Shown piece by piece: positions 25,261-35,501 of a stretch of DNA of 43,125 nucleotides. The stretch spans positions 1 through 43,125 of the forward strand of contig JAJDZN010000093.1 in NCBI GenBank assembly GCA_022824585.1, read 5' to 3'. Each line of letters opens with the position of its first letter. Within the stretch, counting starts at the first letter, position 1. Both the position numbers and the translations under genes were made by a program. The DNA is from Bryobacterales bacterium (GTDB lineage: Bacteria > Acidobacteriota > Terriglobia > Bryobacterales > UBA6623). The notes beneath the pieces were generated by a model, which saw only the letters and a list, made by a program, of their open reading frames with translations, searched no databases and was not told the DNA's origin.

Positions 25261-26415
25261 ATGAAGCTCCACGAGTATCAGGCCAAGGAAGTTCTGCGTG
25301 CGTACGGAGTGCCGACGCCTCGGGGCTCGATGGCCAAGACGGTCGCCGAGGCGCGGTCGGCCGCCGCGGATCTGGGCGGCAAGGTGGTGGTCAAGGCGCA
25401 AATCCATGCTGGCGGGCGCGGCAAGGGCGGAGGTGTGAAGCTGGCGCACAGCGTCGACGAGGCCGAACGCCACGCCGCTGCCATTTTGGGCATGACCTTG
25501 GTGACCCATCAAACCGGCCCGCAGGGACGGCTGGTGCAGAGGTTGCTGGTTGAGGAACAGTTGCCGATCGAGCGCGAGATCTACCTCGGCATCACCTTGG
25601 ACAGGGCCCTGAGCAGGCCGGTCTTCATGGCATCGGCTCAAGGCGGGGTGGAGATCGAGGAGGTTGCCGCCAGGGATCCCTCCGCCATTCTCCGAGAAGC
25701 GATCGATGGAGCCCAGTTGCAGGGCTACCAAGCGCGCCGTCTCGCCTTCGCTCTCGGCATCGCGCCCGAGGCCCGAGCGTCCGCCGTGCAAGCAATGCAG
25801 GCGCTGGCCAAGGCTTATGACGAGTCCGACGCCTCGCTAGTGGAGATCAATCCATTCGTGCTGACCACGGACGGTCGCGCGGTCGCGCTGGACGCGAAGA
25901 TGGACATCGACGACAACGCCTTGTTCCGCCATCCCGGTCTCGCGGAATTGAGGGATCTCGACGAGGAAGAGCCGCTCGAGACCGATGCGATCGACCACGG
26001 CTTGAACTACATCAAGCTCGATGGGAACGTCGGTTGCATAGTCAACGGGGCAGGGCTGGCCATGGCCACCATGGACATCATCCAATACGCGGGCGGGATG
26101 CCTGCGAACTTCTTGGACGTGGGCGGCGGCGCGAGCAAGGACCAGATCAAGAACGGCTTCCGGATCATCCTGTCGGACCCCAACGTCAGGGCGATCATGA
26201 TCAACATCTTCGGCGGCATCCTCAAGGTCGATGTCCTCGCCGAGGGGATCGTCGCAGCCGCGCAGGAACTCAGGATCGGCGTGCCGATGGTGCTCCGCCT
26301 GGAAGGAACGAACGTGGAGAAGGGCCGTGAGATCCTCGCTGATTCGGGCTTGGACTTCATCGTCGCCTCCGACATGAAGGAGGCCGCCCAGCAGGCCGTC
26401 GCCCGAGCCGGCTAG
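25261..26415 (+). CDS. sucC: succinate-CoA ligase (ADP-forming) beta subunit
   Basis: The ATG at 25261 gives 384 residues beginning MKLHEYQAKEVLRAYGVPTP, the canonical SucC N-terminus. The frame stays open far upstream, but that part is the antisense of trpD and is discarded. The ATP-grasp domain shows VVVKAQIHAGGRGKGGGVKLA and SLVEINPFVLT, and the C-terminal CoA-ligase domain FLDVGGGASKDQIKNGFRIIL and MINIFGGILKVDVLAEGI. It makes succinate and ATP (or GTP) from succinyl-CoA in the TCA cycle with SucD. It leads a sucC-sucD-ndk unit. Confidence 0.96.
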   Translation: MKLHEYQAKEVLRAYGVPTPRGSMAKTVAEARSAAADLGGKVVVKAQIHAGGRGKGGGVKLAHSVDEAERHAAAILGMTLVTHQTGPQGRLVQRLLVEEQLPIEREIYLGITLDRALSRPVFMASAQGGVEIEEVAARDPSAILREAIDGAQLQGYQARRLAFALGIAPEARASAVQAMQALAKAYDESDASLVEINPFVLTTDGRAVALDAKMDIDDNALFRHPGLAELRDLDEEEPLETDAIDHGLNYIKLDGNVGCIVNGAGLAMATMDIIQYAGGMPANFLDVGGGASKDQIKNGFRIILSDPNVRAIMINIFGGILKVDVLAEGIVAAAQELRIGVPMVLRLEGTNVEKGREILADSGLDFIVASDMKEAAQQAVARAG

Positions 26416-26427
26416 GGGATATCGCGT

Positions 26428-27291
26428 ATGAGCATCCTGGTAGACGAGACAAGCCGCGTGGTCGTGCAGGGCCTCGGGCGAGCGGGCCTCTTCCATGCCG
26501 AGCAATGCATCCGGTTCGGCGCCAACATCGTGGCCGGCGTGCATCCCGGCCGGGGCGGCAGCGAGGCGCTGGGGTTCCCGGTCTTCGACACGATGCGCGA
26601 GGCCGTCGCCGAAGCGCGGCCTGACGCTTCGCTGGCCTTCGTGCCGGCCGCCGGCGCGGCGGACGCGGTGCTGGAAGCCATCGAAGCGGAGCTGGCCCTC
26701 GTGGCCTGCATCACGGAGGGGATTCCTGCCCGAGACATGGTCCGCGTGGCGGATGCCTTGCGCGGCAGCGCCACGCGCTTGATCGGGCCGAACTGTCCGG
26801 GAGTGATCTCGCCGGGGAAGTGCAAGCTGGGTATCATGCCAGGCCACATCCACAAGCCCGGATCGGTCGGAGTCGTCTCGCGCTCGGGCACGCTGACGTA
26901 CGAGGCTGTCGGTCAGCTCTCGAGCCTTGGCATCGGCCAGTCGACCTGTATCGGGATCGGGGGCGATCCGGTCATCGGGACCAATTTCATCGACGTGCTG
27001 GAGATGTTCAACGAGGATTCCGACACCACTGGCATCATCATGATCGGAGAGATCGGCGGCACGGCCGAGGAGCAGGCCGCCGAATTCGTCAAGGGCCGCG
27101 TCAAGAAGCCGATCGTCGGATTCATCGCCGGGGCCACGGCGCCGCCGGGCCGCCGCATGGGTCATGCCGGGGCGATTATCTCTGGCGGGAAGGGCACAGC
27201 GGCCGAAAAGCAGGCGGCGATGGAAGCCGCCGGCATCGCAGTGGCGCCCACCCCGGCCGACCTTGGCTCGACCTTGGCCGCGCTGATTTGA
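26428..27291 (+). CDS. sucD: succinate-CoA ligase alpha subunit
   Basis: The 287-residue subunit has the CoA-binding Rossmann N-domain ([13 protein letters not shown]) and [20 protein letters not shown]. The phosphorylated catalytic histidine is His246, in [17 protein letters not shown]. It binds CoA and carries the phosphohistidine intermediate, completing the enzyme with SucC, which ends 12 bp upstream. The start is ATG 26428. Length and motifs are normal. Confidence 0.97.
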   Translation: MSILVDETSRVVVQGLGRAGLFHAEQCIRFGANIVAGVHPGRGGSEALGFPVFDTMREAVAEARPDASLAFVPAAGAADAVLEAIEAELALVACITEGIPARDMVRVADALRGSATRLIGPNCPGVISPGKCKLGIMPGHIHKPGSVGVVSRSGTLTYEAVGQLSSLGIGQSTCIGIGGDPVIGTNFIDVLEMFNEDSDTTGIIMIGEIGGTAEEQAAEFVKGRVKKPIVGFIAGATAPPGRRMGHAGAIISGGKGTAAEKQAAMEAAGIAVAPTPADLGSTLAALI

Positions 27292-27349
27292 AGCTGGCCT
27301 GCCGCTCTCGGACTGGCCTTGCCGACCGCATCGTGGAGGAACTGAACCC

Positions 27350-27769
27350 GTGGCACTGGAACGCACGCTGACCATCATCAAGCCCGACGCCGTCGCAGCC
27401 GGCAATTCCGGGCACATCATCGCTCACCTCGAGCGAGAGGGGTTCAAGATCGTCGCGATGAAGAAGATCACGCTGACGCGGGCGCAGGCGCAGGCCTTCT
27501 ACGCCGTGCACAGCCAGCGGCCCTTCTTTGACAGCCTGGTCGGCTTCATGACGTCCGGCCCGATCATTCCGATGGTCTTGGCGCGCGACAACGCCATCGT
27601 CGGCCTGCGCGAAGTCATGGGCGCAACCAATCCCGAGCAAGCCGAGGAAGGCACGGTGCGCAAGTTGTACGCCACCAACATCGAGCGAAACGCAATCCAC
27701 GGCTCGGACGCGCCGGAGACGGCGGTTGTCGAGCGGGCCTTTTTCTTCAGCGGTCTGGAACAGGGCTAG
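27350..27769 (+). CDS. ndk: nucleoside diphosphate kinase
   Basis: The 139-residue enzyme equalises nucleoside triphosphate pools by phosphotransfer through His117 (NAIHGSDAPETA). Other family elements are TLTIIKPDAV, FMTSGPIIPMVL and GATNPEQAEEGTVR. The start is GTG 27350, with GGAGGA (27335-27340) 9 nt upstream. It is 58 bp downstream of sucD in the same direction; coupling of NDK to succinyl-CoA ligase fits GTP/ATP exchange and is a recurring gene order. It converges on the carboxylase gene with only 19 bp between the stops. Confidence 0.97.
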   Translation: MALERTLTIIKPDAVAAGNSGHIIAHLEREGFKIVAMKKITLTRAQAQAFYAVHSQRPFFDSLVGFMTSGPIIPMVLARDNAIVGLREVMGATNPEQAEEGTVRKLYATNIERNAIHGSDAPETAVVERAFFFSGLEQG

Positions 27770-27788
27770 CGCGTCCTCGCGAGCACCC

Positions 27789-29339
27789 TCACAGCGGTAT
27801 GTTTCCGTGCTTCTTGCGCGGCGATCGCTCGGTCTTGTTGTCGAGCATTTCCAGCGCACGGCAGAGCTTGGCGCGCGTCTGGCTGGGCGCGATCACTTCA
27901 TCGATCCAGCCCTTCTCCGCGGCGCGGTAGGGGTTGGCGAAACTGGCCGTGAACTCCTCGATCCGATCGCTGCGGAAGCGTTCCGGGTCGTCCGCCTCGG
28001 CGAGCTCGCGCCGATAGAGGATGTTCACAGCGCCCTCCGGGCCCATTACCGCGATCTCGGCGGTTGGGTAGGCGAAGTTCATGTCGGTGCGAATGTGCTT
28101 CGAGCCCATCACGCAATACGCGCCGCCGTATGCCTTGCGGGTGATGACCGTGATCTTGGGCACGGTCGCCTCGCAGTAGGCGTACAGCAGCTTCGCCCCG
28201 TGCTTGATGATGCCGCCGTATTCCTGGTCAGCGCCGGGCAGGAATCCCGGCACGTCCTCGAACGTAACGATGGGAATGTTGAACGCGTCGCAGAAGCGAA
28301 CGAAGCGGGCGCCCTTCAGGGATGCGTTGATGTCGAGGCAGCCAGCCAGCACGGCAGGCTGGTTCGCGACGATGCCCACCGGCCGCCCGGCGAGGCGGGC
28401 GAAGCCGACCACAATGTTCTGGGCGAAGTGCGCCTGCACCTCGAAGAAATAGGAGTCATCGACCACTCGGTGGATGATGTCGCGGATATCGTAGGGAATG
28501 TCCGGTTCTGCCGGCACGACCTCGTCAAGGTCGGCATCGGCCCGGTCGGCCCTGTCCTCCGTGGCGCGCCAGGGCGGGTCGTCCAGGTTGTTCGACGGCA
28601 GGAACGACAGCAGCTCTCGGATCAGCTGCAGGCAGTGCGTGTCGTCGGCTGCCAAGAAATGCGCCACCCCGCTGGTTTCGTTGTGGGTGCGGGCGCCGCC
28701 AAGCGCCTCCTTGCCGACCTGCTCGTGCGTCACGGCGCGGATCACGTCCGGCCCGGTGACGAACATGTGGCTGGTCTGGTCCACCATGAGCACGAAATCC
28801 GTGATAGCGGGAGAATACACCGCCCCGCCGGCACAAGGTCCCATCACTGCCGAGATTTGCGGCACCACGCCGCTGGCCAGGGTGTTGCGCAGGAAGATGT
28901 CGGCATAGCCGGCTAGAGAGGCCACGCCCTCGTGAATGCGCGCCCCGCCGGAATCGTTGAGGCCGATCACGGGCGCGCCGGTCTTCATGGCCAAGTCCAT
29001 GATCTTGCAGACCTTCTTGGCGTTCTGCAGCGACAACGACCCGCCGAAAACCGTGAAGTCGTGCGCGAACGCATAGGCCGGCCGGCCATCGATCTTGCCG
29101 TAGCCGGTCACGAAGCCATCGCCCGGAATCTTCTGCTCGGCCATTCCGAAGTCGATGCAGTCGTGGGTCACCAAGCGGTCCAGTTCTTGGAACGTGCCCT
29201 CGTCTAGCAACAGCTCGAGCCGCTCGCGGGCTGCCAGCTTGCCCGCCTCCTTGTGCTTCTTGACCCGTTCCGGGCCGCCGCCCGCGAACGCCTCCGCGTT
29301 GCGCCGCTCGAGTTCGGCGCGTCTTTTGGCGAGATCCAT
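27789..29339 (-). CDS. pccB: acyl-CoA (propionyl/methylmalonyl-CoA) carboxylase carboxyltransferase beta subunit
   Basis: The ATG at 29337-29339 gives 516 residues starting [14 protein letters not shown], typical of PccB/MmdA; the open frame continues upstream but is unrelated. Two crotonase-like halves are visible. The N-half has [18 protein letters not shown] and [21 protein letters not shown]. The C-half has [40 protein letters not shown] and [16 protein letters not shown]. It transfers carboxyl from biotin to propionyl-CoA or a related acyl-CoA. The biotin carboxylase/carrier subunit is not in this window. It is divergent from the glycosyltransferase, with roughly 50 bp between the starts. 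Confidence 0.93.
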   Translation of the reverse strand: MDLAKRRAELERRNAEAFAGGGPERVKKHKEAGKLAARERLELLLDEGTFQELDRLVTHDCIDFGMAEQKIPGDGFVTGYGKIDGRPAYAFAHDFTVFGGSLSLQNAKKVCKIMDLAMKTGAPVIGLNDSGGARIHEGVASLAGYADIFLRNTLASGVVPQISAVMGPCAGGAVYSPAITDFVLMVDQTSHMFVTGPDVIRAVTHEQVGKEALGGARTHNETSGVAHFLAADDTHCLQLIRELLSFLPSNNLDDPPWRATEDRADRADADLDEVVPAEPDIPYDIRDIIHRVVDDSYFFEVQAHFAQNIVVGFARLAGRPVGIVANQPAVLAGCLDINASLKGARFVRFCDAFNIPIVTFEDVPGFLPGADQEYGGIIKHGAKLLYAYCEATVPKITVITRKAYGGAYCVMGSKHIRTDMNFAYPTAEIAVMGPEGAVNILYRRELAEADDPERFRSDRIEEFTASFANPYRAAEKGWIDEVIAPSQTRAKLCRALEMLDNKTERSPRKKHGNIPL

Positions 29340-29387
29340 GAGTTTCCACAAGTTATCACGGCGGCTGCCAAGGGCCTGCGCGAGCTC

Positions 29388-30590
29388 GTGATATGCTCCC
29401 ACTTGGTCGACACCCTTTTCTGGCTCTTCGCCGTCTCCGCCGTGCTGGCGACGCTGGCGTCTGTCAAGAGCGGCCGGCGGTTCTTGGAATATGCCGAATC
29501 GCGTTCCAAGCAACCCTTGTCCGAGCCTTCCGGGGGCTGGCCGGCGGTCGCCCTGATCGTGCCCGTCAAAGGAGCCGAGCCCGGCTTGGCCGAAAACCTG
29601 CGCTCGCTGGGGCGGCAGGACTATCCCGACCTGGAGCTGACGGTGTGCTACGCCGATGAAGGCGATGCCGCCGTCACCATAGCCAGGGCTACCTTGGGGC
29701 CGGAGTGTCGCTTCGTGGCCGCTGGCGAGCCTCCGCCGGACATCGGGGAGAAGATCCACAACTTGCGGGCCGCCGTCGAGGCGGTTGCCACGGATCGAGA
29801 GGTGCTGGTCTTCGCCGACTCAGACGGCCAGGTTCGAGCCGATTGGATCCGCAGGCTCGTGGCGCCGCTGGCCGACGAGGGCATTGGCGCCACGACGGCA
29901 TTCCGCTGGCATTTCCCGGAAGACGGCGGCTTCTGGCCGCTGCTGCGCAGCGTCTGGGATTCCGTCATCCCGACCATCATGGACAGCCAGGACCGCAGTT
30001 TCGCCTGGGGAGGGGGCACCGCGGTGTCGCGCGCTGCGTTTCGCGCCGCCGGCGTGCTCGAGTACTGGCAGGGTGCCGTCAGTGACGACCTGCGGCTCAC
30101 GCAGGCATTGCGCGACGCAGGCATGGGTGTCCGCTTCCTGCCCGAAGCGATGGTGGCGACAACCGGCCAGTGCGAGGGCTTGGACTTCCTGGCATGGGCC
30201 GTGCGGCAGGCCACGATCACGCGGGTCTATCGGTTCAAGACCTGGCTGGGCGGCTGCTTGAGCCACATCGCCTACTGCGCGGCGCAAGCGCTCTGCGTGC
30301 TCAAACTAGTCCAGGGCGACCTGATCGCATTGTTTCCGCTGGCGCTGATCCTGCTGCCGGGCATGGCCAAGGGCGGTACCCGGGCCTACGTGTGCTCGCT
30401 GGTGTTCCCTGATCGGGAGGCTTGGCTCGAGCGCTATGGCTGGGCCTATTTCTGGCTCACTCCGCTGGCGACATGGGTGTGGCTCTACGCTTTCTTGCGG
30501 TCCGGGCTGACACGGCGCATCCGCTGGCGCGGCCGCACCTATGACTTGATCAGCGAGACGCGGGTTCGGGAGGTTGGCCGGAGCCAGTGA
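29388..30590 (+). CDS. membrane glycosyltransferase, ceramide-glucosyltransferase/HpnI-like (GT21/GT2)
   Basis: Using GTG 29388 the product is 400 residues; TTG 29403 is an alternative start, and the frame extends to 29253 inside pccB antisense. An N-terminal TM helix ([19 protein letters not shown]) precedes a GT-A domain. [14 protein letters not shown] opens it, [15 protein letters not shown] supplies the D-x-D-like residues, and [17 protein letters not shown] supplies the acidic base region. The [14 protein letters not shown] segment stands where GT21 enzymes have (Q/R)xxRW. Two or three C-terminal TM helices follow. Candidate acceptors are ceramide-like or hopanoid lipids; no hpn gene is adjacent, so the acceptor is open. 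Confidence 0.8.
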   Translation: MICSHLVDTLFWLFAVSAVLATLASVKSGRRFLEYAESRSKQPLSEPSGGWPAVALIVPVKGAEPGLAENLRSLGRQDYPDLELTVCYADEGDAAVTIARATLGPECRFVAAGEPPPDIGEKIHNLRAAVEAVATDREVLVFADSDGQVRADWIRRLVAPLADEGIGATTAFRWHFPEDGGFWPLLRSVWDSVIPTIMDSQDRSFAWGGGTAVSRAAFRAAGVLEYWQGAVSDDLRLTQALRDAGMGVRFLPEAMVATTGQCEGLDFLAWAVRQATITRVYRFKTWLGGCLSHIAYCAAQALCVLKLVQGDLIALFPLALILLPGMAKGGTRAYVCSLVFPDREAWLERYGWAYFWLTPLATWVWLYAFLRSGLTRRIRWRGRTYDLISETRVREVGRSQ

Positions 30591-30615
30591 CGCGCGCCGC
30601 TGCGCCGTCACTGGC
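30583..30615. terminator. bidirectional hairpin overlapping both convergent stop codons
   Basis: GCCAGTGACG (30583-30592) and its exact complement CGTCACTGGC (30606-30615) form a 10-bp stem with a 13-nt loop. The arms contain the last codons and TGA stops of both convergent genes, each ending CAG TGA. It is a plausible shared terminator without a T-tract. Confidence 0.6.
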
Positions 30616-32221
30616 GCTCGACCAAGCGGATCACGGGGGCAAGCAGGTTGTCTACCGGCGCGTAGTCATCGGTCAGCACTAGCCCGCGCGAGCGTTTACG
30701 CAACACTGCCGTGTCTTGTGGCGAGAGCAGGTCCGCTGCGTACTTGACATAGTCGAGGTCCTGGACGGGCAGCAGGCGCGTCGATCCCACTACCACGAAC
30801 GTGTCCCGCTCGTCCTCGTCGGTAGGCCCTCCCGGCGAGGTGCCGAAGGTATACACGTAGGGGAACACCTGCTCTACGGTGTTGATCATGGCGCCCAAGA
30901 AGCGGCCGGACCGGAAAACATCGATCGTGTTGGCCATGAACACGGAGTCGTCGCTCATCACGGCGCGGAGCTTGCGAACGTATTCCAGCGTTGTCAGGTG
31001 GAACGGGGGCGAATAGTGGTTGAACGCGTCGTTGTAGACAAGGTCGAACTTGCCCTCGAGCTCGCCGCGCCGAGCTTGCGAGAAGAGTTCGTCGACCCGG
31101 TTGCGAGCGTCGAGGTGCACGATCCGGAGCGGCGTGTCAGGTTCGAGGTCGAACGTGTCGAAGGCGGCTCGAGTCACCTGGGGGTCGATTTCGACGACCT
31201 CCCCGAAGCCGCGCGGGAAGTGGCGTAGAAACCAGCGGGGGAAGACATAGCCCCCGCCTCCGAGGAATAGCGCGCGCACCTCTTGGTCGGGATGATAGGC
31301 TTGCACCGCCTCGTTGGTGATCCCCGCATAGATGCGCTCGTAGTCGTAGTGCAGATTATCCGGATCGTTCAGATCTACGTAGGCATGGACCAAGTGATCC
31401 AGCGTCATCGAGCGCAGGCCCGCAGTCTCGATGACCTCTTCCACGCGGATCACCGAATACTGCGACTCGTCGTGGTATAGCACCGCCTCCATGCGCGGCT
31501 CCCGGTAGCCGAGCCTCTCGCCGATCACCTGCGCCCACGGAAACGGCGCCCAGGCGGCGAACATGACCGCGATCAGAACGCCCGTCCACAGGTAGGGCAG
31601 CAGGCTGGCCCCGCCGTACAAGAGCGCGATCAGCAGCAGCACGCCGGCGACGGACAGCAACACCGCCGTCGTGCCCATCTCGGCGATCAGCACGTAGCCG
31701 GTCAGGAACGTGCCGAGGATGCTGCCGATGGCGCCCCACGAGTAGACGCTGCCGATCGTGCGGCCGAGCTGCTGCCCCAGCGTAATGGCCATCTTGGCGG
31801 CCGAGGGGCTGATCATGCCCAGCAGGCACGACGGGGCGAAGAAGACCAAGAAGACGTGCAGCGCGATCCGCACCGGCCATTCGAGCTCGCGCAGGGACTC
31901 CATGCCGCCGATGCGGTTGTTGAGGACCGGGATCAGCAGGCAGTTGGCCGAGGCGACCAAGAAGATCAGGCTGAGCGTCTCCTTGGGAGGGAAGCGGTCC
32001 GCGAGCCGTCCGCCGACGTAGTTGCCGGCGGCGATGCCAGACAGGACGATGCCGATGACCGAGGTCCAGGTGTAAAGCGAGCTTCCGACGTGGCGGGCGA
32101 TGAGCCGGCCCGCCACGAGTTCGAGCACCATGATGCACAGGCTCGACACGAAGACCGTGGCGATCGGCACGATCCAGGCCCAGCGGGAAACGCTTGGAGT
32201 GCTTGCTTGCTCGGAGTCCAT
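30608..32221 (-). CDS. membrane-anchored spermidine-synthase-like protein
   Basis: The ATG at 32219-32221 gives 537 residues; a TTG at 32281 would add 20 Arg/Gly-rich residues. The N-terminal about 230 residues hold roughly seven hydrophobic helices (IVPIATVFVSSLCIMVLELVAGR, SVIGIVLSGIAAGNYVGG, VYSWGAIGSILGTFLTGYVL), as in MFS-like/spermidine synthase fusions. The C-terminal half is a Rossmann aminopropyltransferase-like domain. It has ALFLGGGGYVFPRWFLRHFP, GEVVEIDPQVTRAAFDTFDL and DLVYNDAFNHYSPPFHLTTLEYVRKLR. True polyamine synthesis is unproven for such fusions. It lies 81 bp after glyA in the same direction. Confidence 0.82.
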   Translation of the reverse strand: MDSEQASTPSVSRWAWIVPIATVFVSSLCIMVLELVAGRLIARHVGSSLYTWTSVIGIVLSGIAAGNYVGGRLADRFPPKETLSLIFLVASANCLLIPVLNNRIGGMESLRELEWPVRIALHVFLVFFAPSCLLGMISPSAAKMAITLGQQLGRTIGSVYSWGAIGSILGTFLTGYVLIAEMGTTAVLLSVAGVLLLIALLYGGASLLPYLWTGVLIAVMFAAWAPFPWAQVIGERLGYREPRMEAVLYHDESQYSVIRVEEVIETAGLRSMTLDHLVHAYVDLNDPDNLHYDYERIYAGITNEAVQAYHPDQEVRALFLGGGGYVFPRWFLRHFPRGFGEVVEIDPQVTRAAFDTFDLEPDTPLRIVHLDARNRVDELFSQARRGELEGKFDLVYNDAFNHYSPPFHLTTLEYVRKLRAVMSDDSVFMANTIDVFRSGRFLGAMINTVEQVFPYVYTFGTSPGGPTDEDERDTFVVVGSTRLLPVQDLDYVKYAADLLSPQDTAVLRKRSRGLVLTDDYAPVDNLLAPVIRLVERQ

Positions 32222-32302
32222 CGCACTGCCGCCGGGAGCGGCCGTTGCCCCTCCGCCAGATCGCGGCGGGCGGCGTTTCAAGCGTAGCGGATCAAGATCC
32301 CT

Positions 32303-33568
32303 CTAGCTTGGGATGCCGGGAACGGGAAACTCCGCGCACAGCGCCTGCACCTCGTCCTTGAGCTTCCGGAGGCCGGCCTCGTCGTCGGGCTTCCGCAAGG
32401 CCTCGAGCATGAAGCCGCCCAATGCCTCTATCTCCGATTCGGCCATTCCCCGCGTCGTGGCGGCAGGCGTGCCGAGACGGATACCGCTGGGGCGCAGCGG
32501 AGGGTTGGCGTCATCGGGAACGACCTGCTTGTTGCAGGTGATCGCGATCTCGTCCAGGGCGTTCTCGGCCACTCGGCCGTTGATGCCGAAGCTGCGCACG
32601 CAGTCCACGACCATCATGTGGTTGGCCGTGCCGCCGGTGACTAGTTCGGCTCCCCCGTCGAGCAAGGCCCGGGCGAGCGCTCGGGCGTTCGCGAGCACCT
32701 GCTGGCAATATCGCTTGAACTCGGGTTGCTGGGCCTTGCCGAGAGCGACCGCGGTCGCGGCCACCTGATTCATGTGCGGCCCCCCTTGCAGGCCGGGAAA
32801 GACGGACTGGTCGATGGCCTTGCGGAACTCTCCCCGGCACATGATCATGCCTCCGCGCGGCCCGCGCATCGACTTGTGGGTGGTGGTGGTGACGAGGTCG
32901 AAGCCGGCGTCGAACGGGTTGGCCAGCGCCTCTCCGGCGATTAGCCCGCCGATATGGGACACGTCGGCGAGGGTCAGTGCGCCGACCTCGTCGGCGATGT
33001 CCTTGAACGGCTTGTAGTCGTAGTCTCTCGGATACGAGGAGTAGCCGCAGACGATCATCTTGGGCCGGCGTTCCAGCGCGACCCGGCGCAGCTCGTCGAA
33101 ATCGATGCGGCCCTCCGATTCGGGGTCGGTCTTGTAGCGGATCCAGTCGAACAGGCGCCCCATGTGAGACACCGGCGCGCCGTGGGTGAGGTGGCCGCCG
33201 TGGGAGAGGTCCATGCCCATCACGGTGTCGCCCGGCTGCAGCAGCGCCAGATAGGCGGCGGCGTTCATGGGGGCGCCGGAGAGGGGCTGCACGTTGACAT
33301 GGTCGCAGCGGAACAGCTGCTTGGCACGCTCGCGCGCCAGCCGCTCGATGGAGTCGGTGAACTCCTGTCCGCCGTAGTAGCGGCGTCCGGGGTAGCCCTC
33401 GGAGTACTTGTTGGTGAAGACGGAGCCGAGCGTGGTCAGCACTTCCGGGTAGGTGTAGTTTTCCGACGGGATCATTTCGACGCCAGAGGCCTGGCGCGCC
33501 TCCTCGCCGTTCAGCGCCGCGAAAATATCGGGGTCGTTGCGTTCTAGTAGGTCGCGGGACGAGAGCAT
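32303..33568 (-). CDS. glyA: serine hydroxymethyltransferase
   Basis: The ATG at 33566-33568 gives 421 residues, the normal bacterial length; the longer frame to 33649 is not family-like. This PLP enzyme interconverts serine and glycine and feeds one-carbon folate units. The Schiff-base lysine is Lys232 in VTTTTHKSMRGPRGGMI, preceded by ADVSHIGGLIAGE. N-terminal EMIPSENYTYPEVLTTLGSVFTNKYSEGYPG and GRRYYGG are diagnostic. A small AAGTTT-CC-AAACTT dyad (33571-33584) abuts the start. The gene is divergent from the beta-helix protein. Confidence 0.97.
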   Translation of the reverse strand: MLSSRDLLERNDPDIFAALNGEEARQASGVEMIPSENYTYPEVLTTLGSVFTNKYSEGYPGRRYYGGQEFTDSIERLARERAKQLFRCDHVNVQPLSGAPMNAAAYLALLQPGDTVMGMDLSHGGHLTHGAPVSHMGRLFDWIRYKTDPESEGRIDFDELRRVALERRPKMIVCGYSSYPRDYDYKPFKDIADEVGALTLADVSHIGGLIAGEALANPFDAGFDLVTTTTHKSMRGPRGGMIMCRGEFRKAIDQSVFPGLQGGPHMNQVAATAVALGKAQQPEFKRYCQQVLANARALARALLDGGAELVTGGTANHMMVVDCVRSFGINGRVAENALDEIAITCNKQVVPDDANPPLRPSGIRLGTPAATTRGMAESEIEALGGFMLEALRKPDDEAGLRKLKDEVQALCAEFPVPGIPS

Positions 33569-33707
33569 GCAAGTTTCCAAACTTTCTATTGTCACGCAAT
33601 CCGTTCCACCGGCCGTTGGGAGGCGCGAGCGGCCGCCGACGGCCTTCACGAACCTTTAACGGACTTGTTGCATGCGAGTAACACGGCGCGGCTAGCCTTG
33701 GATTCTA

Positions 33708-33738
33708 GGTTCAGCGGCTGGGATCGGCCAGCTGAACC
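33708..33738 (+). promoter_or_regulatory. leader hairpin upstream of the beta-helix gene
   Basis: GGTTCAGC (33708-33715) and GCTGAACC (33731-33738) form a perfect 8-bp stem with a 15-nt loop that can pair further (TGG/CCA). It ends 12 nt before the strong AAGGAG (33750-33755). It may stabilise the message or act as an operator; no confident -35/-10 pair was found. Confidence 0.45.
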
Positions 33739-33763
33739 AAATGCACCTTAAGGAGAACACTGA

Positions 33764-35494
33764 ATGACACGCAACTGGATTGGGCGCCTGCTGGCGATCT
33801 CACTCTTTACGATGCCGTTCGTCGCTGGGGCCCAAACCGCGGACGATGCCGCAATGATGGGCGATGCCGCGATGAGCGGACCGCTTTCGCCGACGGCGAT
33901 GAAGGCAATGATTTGGACAGACAAGCTCGGCTATTCGACGGACGAGCAGATGAAGGTGTATCTGACCCTTGATCCGATGGGCGACACGAACGCCTACACG
34001 TGCTTCGTCTACCGCGAGAATATCGAAACCGGCGAGCGCCAGTACCTGCCGCTCACGGCCGGCGCGGTGCTGACTGACGACGTGGTGGACTCGGCGGGGC
34101 AGACTGTCGACAATGCCATGGCGGTCGCGGTATCGGCTATGGACCAGACTCGCATCTGGACTGGAAGCGTGCCGGCGCCCGGCCTGTGGCAGTGGGTTGG
34201 CGAACTGCGCAATGCCGACGCCACGCAGGTGGTGAAGAAGATCTACGGCAAATTCGTAGTCTCGCAGCAACCGAATGTAGAGCTCGGCTTCGACGGCACC
34301 GACACCGAGATCTCGACCGACACCACGTGGACCAACGACACCATTTACCGCATTCGGCACCAAGTCTTCGTCAACTCGGGCGCCACGCTGACCATCGAAG
34401 CCGGCACGCTGATCCAGGCGAGCGGCCAGAATGCCGTCATCGTCGTGGAAAAGGGCGGCAAGATCATGGCCGAGGGCAGCCGTGAGGCTCCCATCGTGAT
34501 GACCTGCGATGCAGCGGTCGGCCAGCGTGAATCGGGCTGCTGGGCGGGCCTGATTGTCTTGGGCAACGCTCCCATGACCCGCGGCACGGGCCTCGCCGAG
34601 GGCGTGATTCCCGAGACGCGGCCGGCGTATGGCGGTGACGATCCGATGGACTCCAGCGGCGTGCTGCGGTACGTGCGCGTTGAGTTCGCCGGCGTTGACT
34701 TCAACCCCGAGACCCAGCCCAACGCCTTCGGTTTCCATGGCGTGGGAGCCGGCACGGTGATCGACCACATCCAGGCGCACGAGGCCGAGGACGATGGCAT
34801 CGAGTTCTTCGGCGGCAATGCCGATTGCATGTACTGCGTCTCTAGCGGCTCTAAGGACGATTCGCTTGACTGGGCGTTCGGCTGGCAGGGCACTGCGCAG
34901 TACGTATTCATCCAGCAGGACTCGCTGAGCGACAACGGTATCGAGGCCGACAACGACAGCCTGGGCTTCGACCGCACGCCGCGCTCGCACCCCAAGCTCT
35001 ACAACGTCACGATGGTGGGCGGTTTGGCCCAAGACGAGAACTCAAGTTCGGTTGACGGCATGCGGATTCGCGTCGGCACGGCGATCACGGCGCGCAATGT
35101 GCTGCTGACTGGCTTCGGCGGTGACGCGATTGACGTGCGCGACAACTCGCCATCGCTGTTCCTTGACGGCACCAGCAGCATCAAGAACGCAATCATCCAC
35201 GATAACGGCGACAATACGGGCGACGCCCAGATCGCGGGTGGCGTCGCGTCCTCCGTGGAGTACATGGACGTCGCCCCGGCGCTGGTCAACGTGCGCTTCG
35301 AGGCGAACCCCGATCCGCGTCCGATGTTGGGATCGCCCGCCCTGGTGATCGGCAACGCTGCCACGCCTCCCGGCGCAGGCTCGCTTGACACGAGCGCGCA
35401 ATTCATCGGCGCCTTCGGCGACGAGAACTGGCTCGAAGAGTGGACTTTCTTCGGCGACGAATTCGACTACGACGTCGAAGAGGCCACCGAATGA
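33764..35494 (+). CDS. large secreted parallel beta-helix protein
   Basis: The 576-residue protein has a clean Sec signal (MTRNWIGRLLAISLFTMPFVAGAQ, cleavage near 22/23). A Met/Ala-rich segment follows (about 24-48), then an N-terminal beta domain (50-165). A right-handed parallel beta-helix spans about 190-500, seen from repeated strand-turn units such as GATLTIEAGTLIQASGQNA, GAGTVIDHIQAHEAEDDGIEFFGG and AITARNVLLTGFGGDAIDV. It is strongly acidic, with few Lys in the second half. No catalytic motif was recognised; a surface or outer-membrane-associated structural or binding role is likely. An unusually good Shine-Dalgarno (AAGGAG, 8 nt before ATG), a leader hairpin and a terminator suggest high expression from its own unit. 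Confidence 0.85.
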   Translation: MTRNWIGRLLAISLFTMPFVAGAQTADDAAMMGDAAMSGPLSPTAMKAMIWTDKLGYSTDEQMKVYLTLDPMGDTNAYTCFVYRENIETGERQYLPLTAGAVLTDDVVDSAGQTVDNAMAVAVSAMDQTRIWTGSVPAPGLWQWVGELRNADATQVVKKIYGKFVVSQQPNVELGFDGTDTEISTDTTWTNDTIYRIRHQVFVNSGATLTIEAGTLIQASGQNAVIVVEKGGKIMAEGSREAPIVMTCDAAVGQRESGCWAGLIVLGNAPMTRGTGLAEGVIPETRPAYGGDDPMDSSGVLRYVRVEFAGVDFNPETQPNAFGFHGVGAGTVIDHIQAHEAEDDGIEFFGGNADCMYCVSSGSKDDSLDWAFGWQGTAQYVFIQQDSLSDNGIEADNDSLGFDRTPRSHPKLYNVTMVGGLAQDENSSSVDGMRIRVGTAITARNVLLTGFGGDAIDVRDNSPSLFLDGTSSIKNAIIHDNGDNTGDAQIAGGVASSVEYMDVAPALVNVRFEANPDPRPMLGSPALVIGNAATPPGAGSLDTSAQFIGAFGDENWLEEWTFFGDEFDYDVEEATE

Positions 35495-35501
35495 CTCCGT
35501 C

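Noticed and set aside
33800..35032. 410-residue minus-strand open frame
   Set aside because: It is antisense to the beta-helix gene, which has a signal peptide, Shine-Dalgarno and terminator; the minus translation is His/Val/Arg-rich and featureless.
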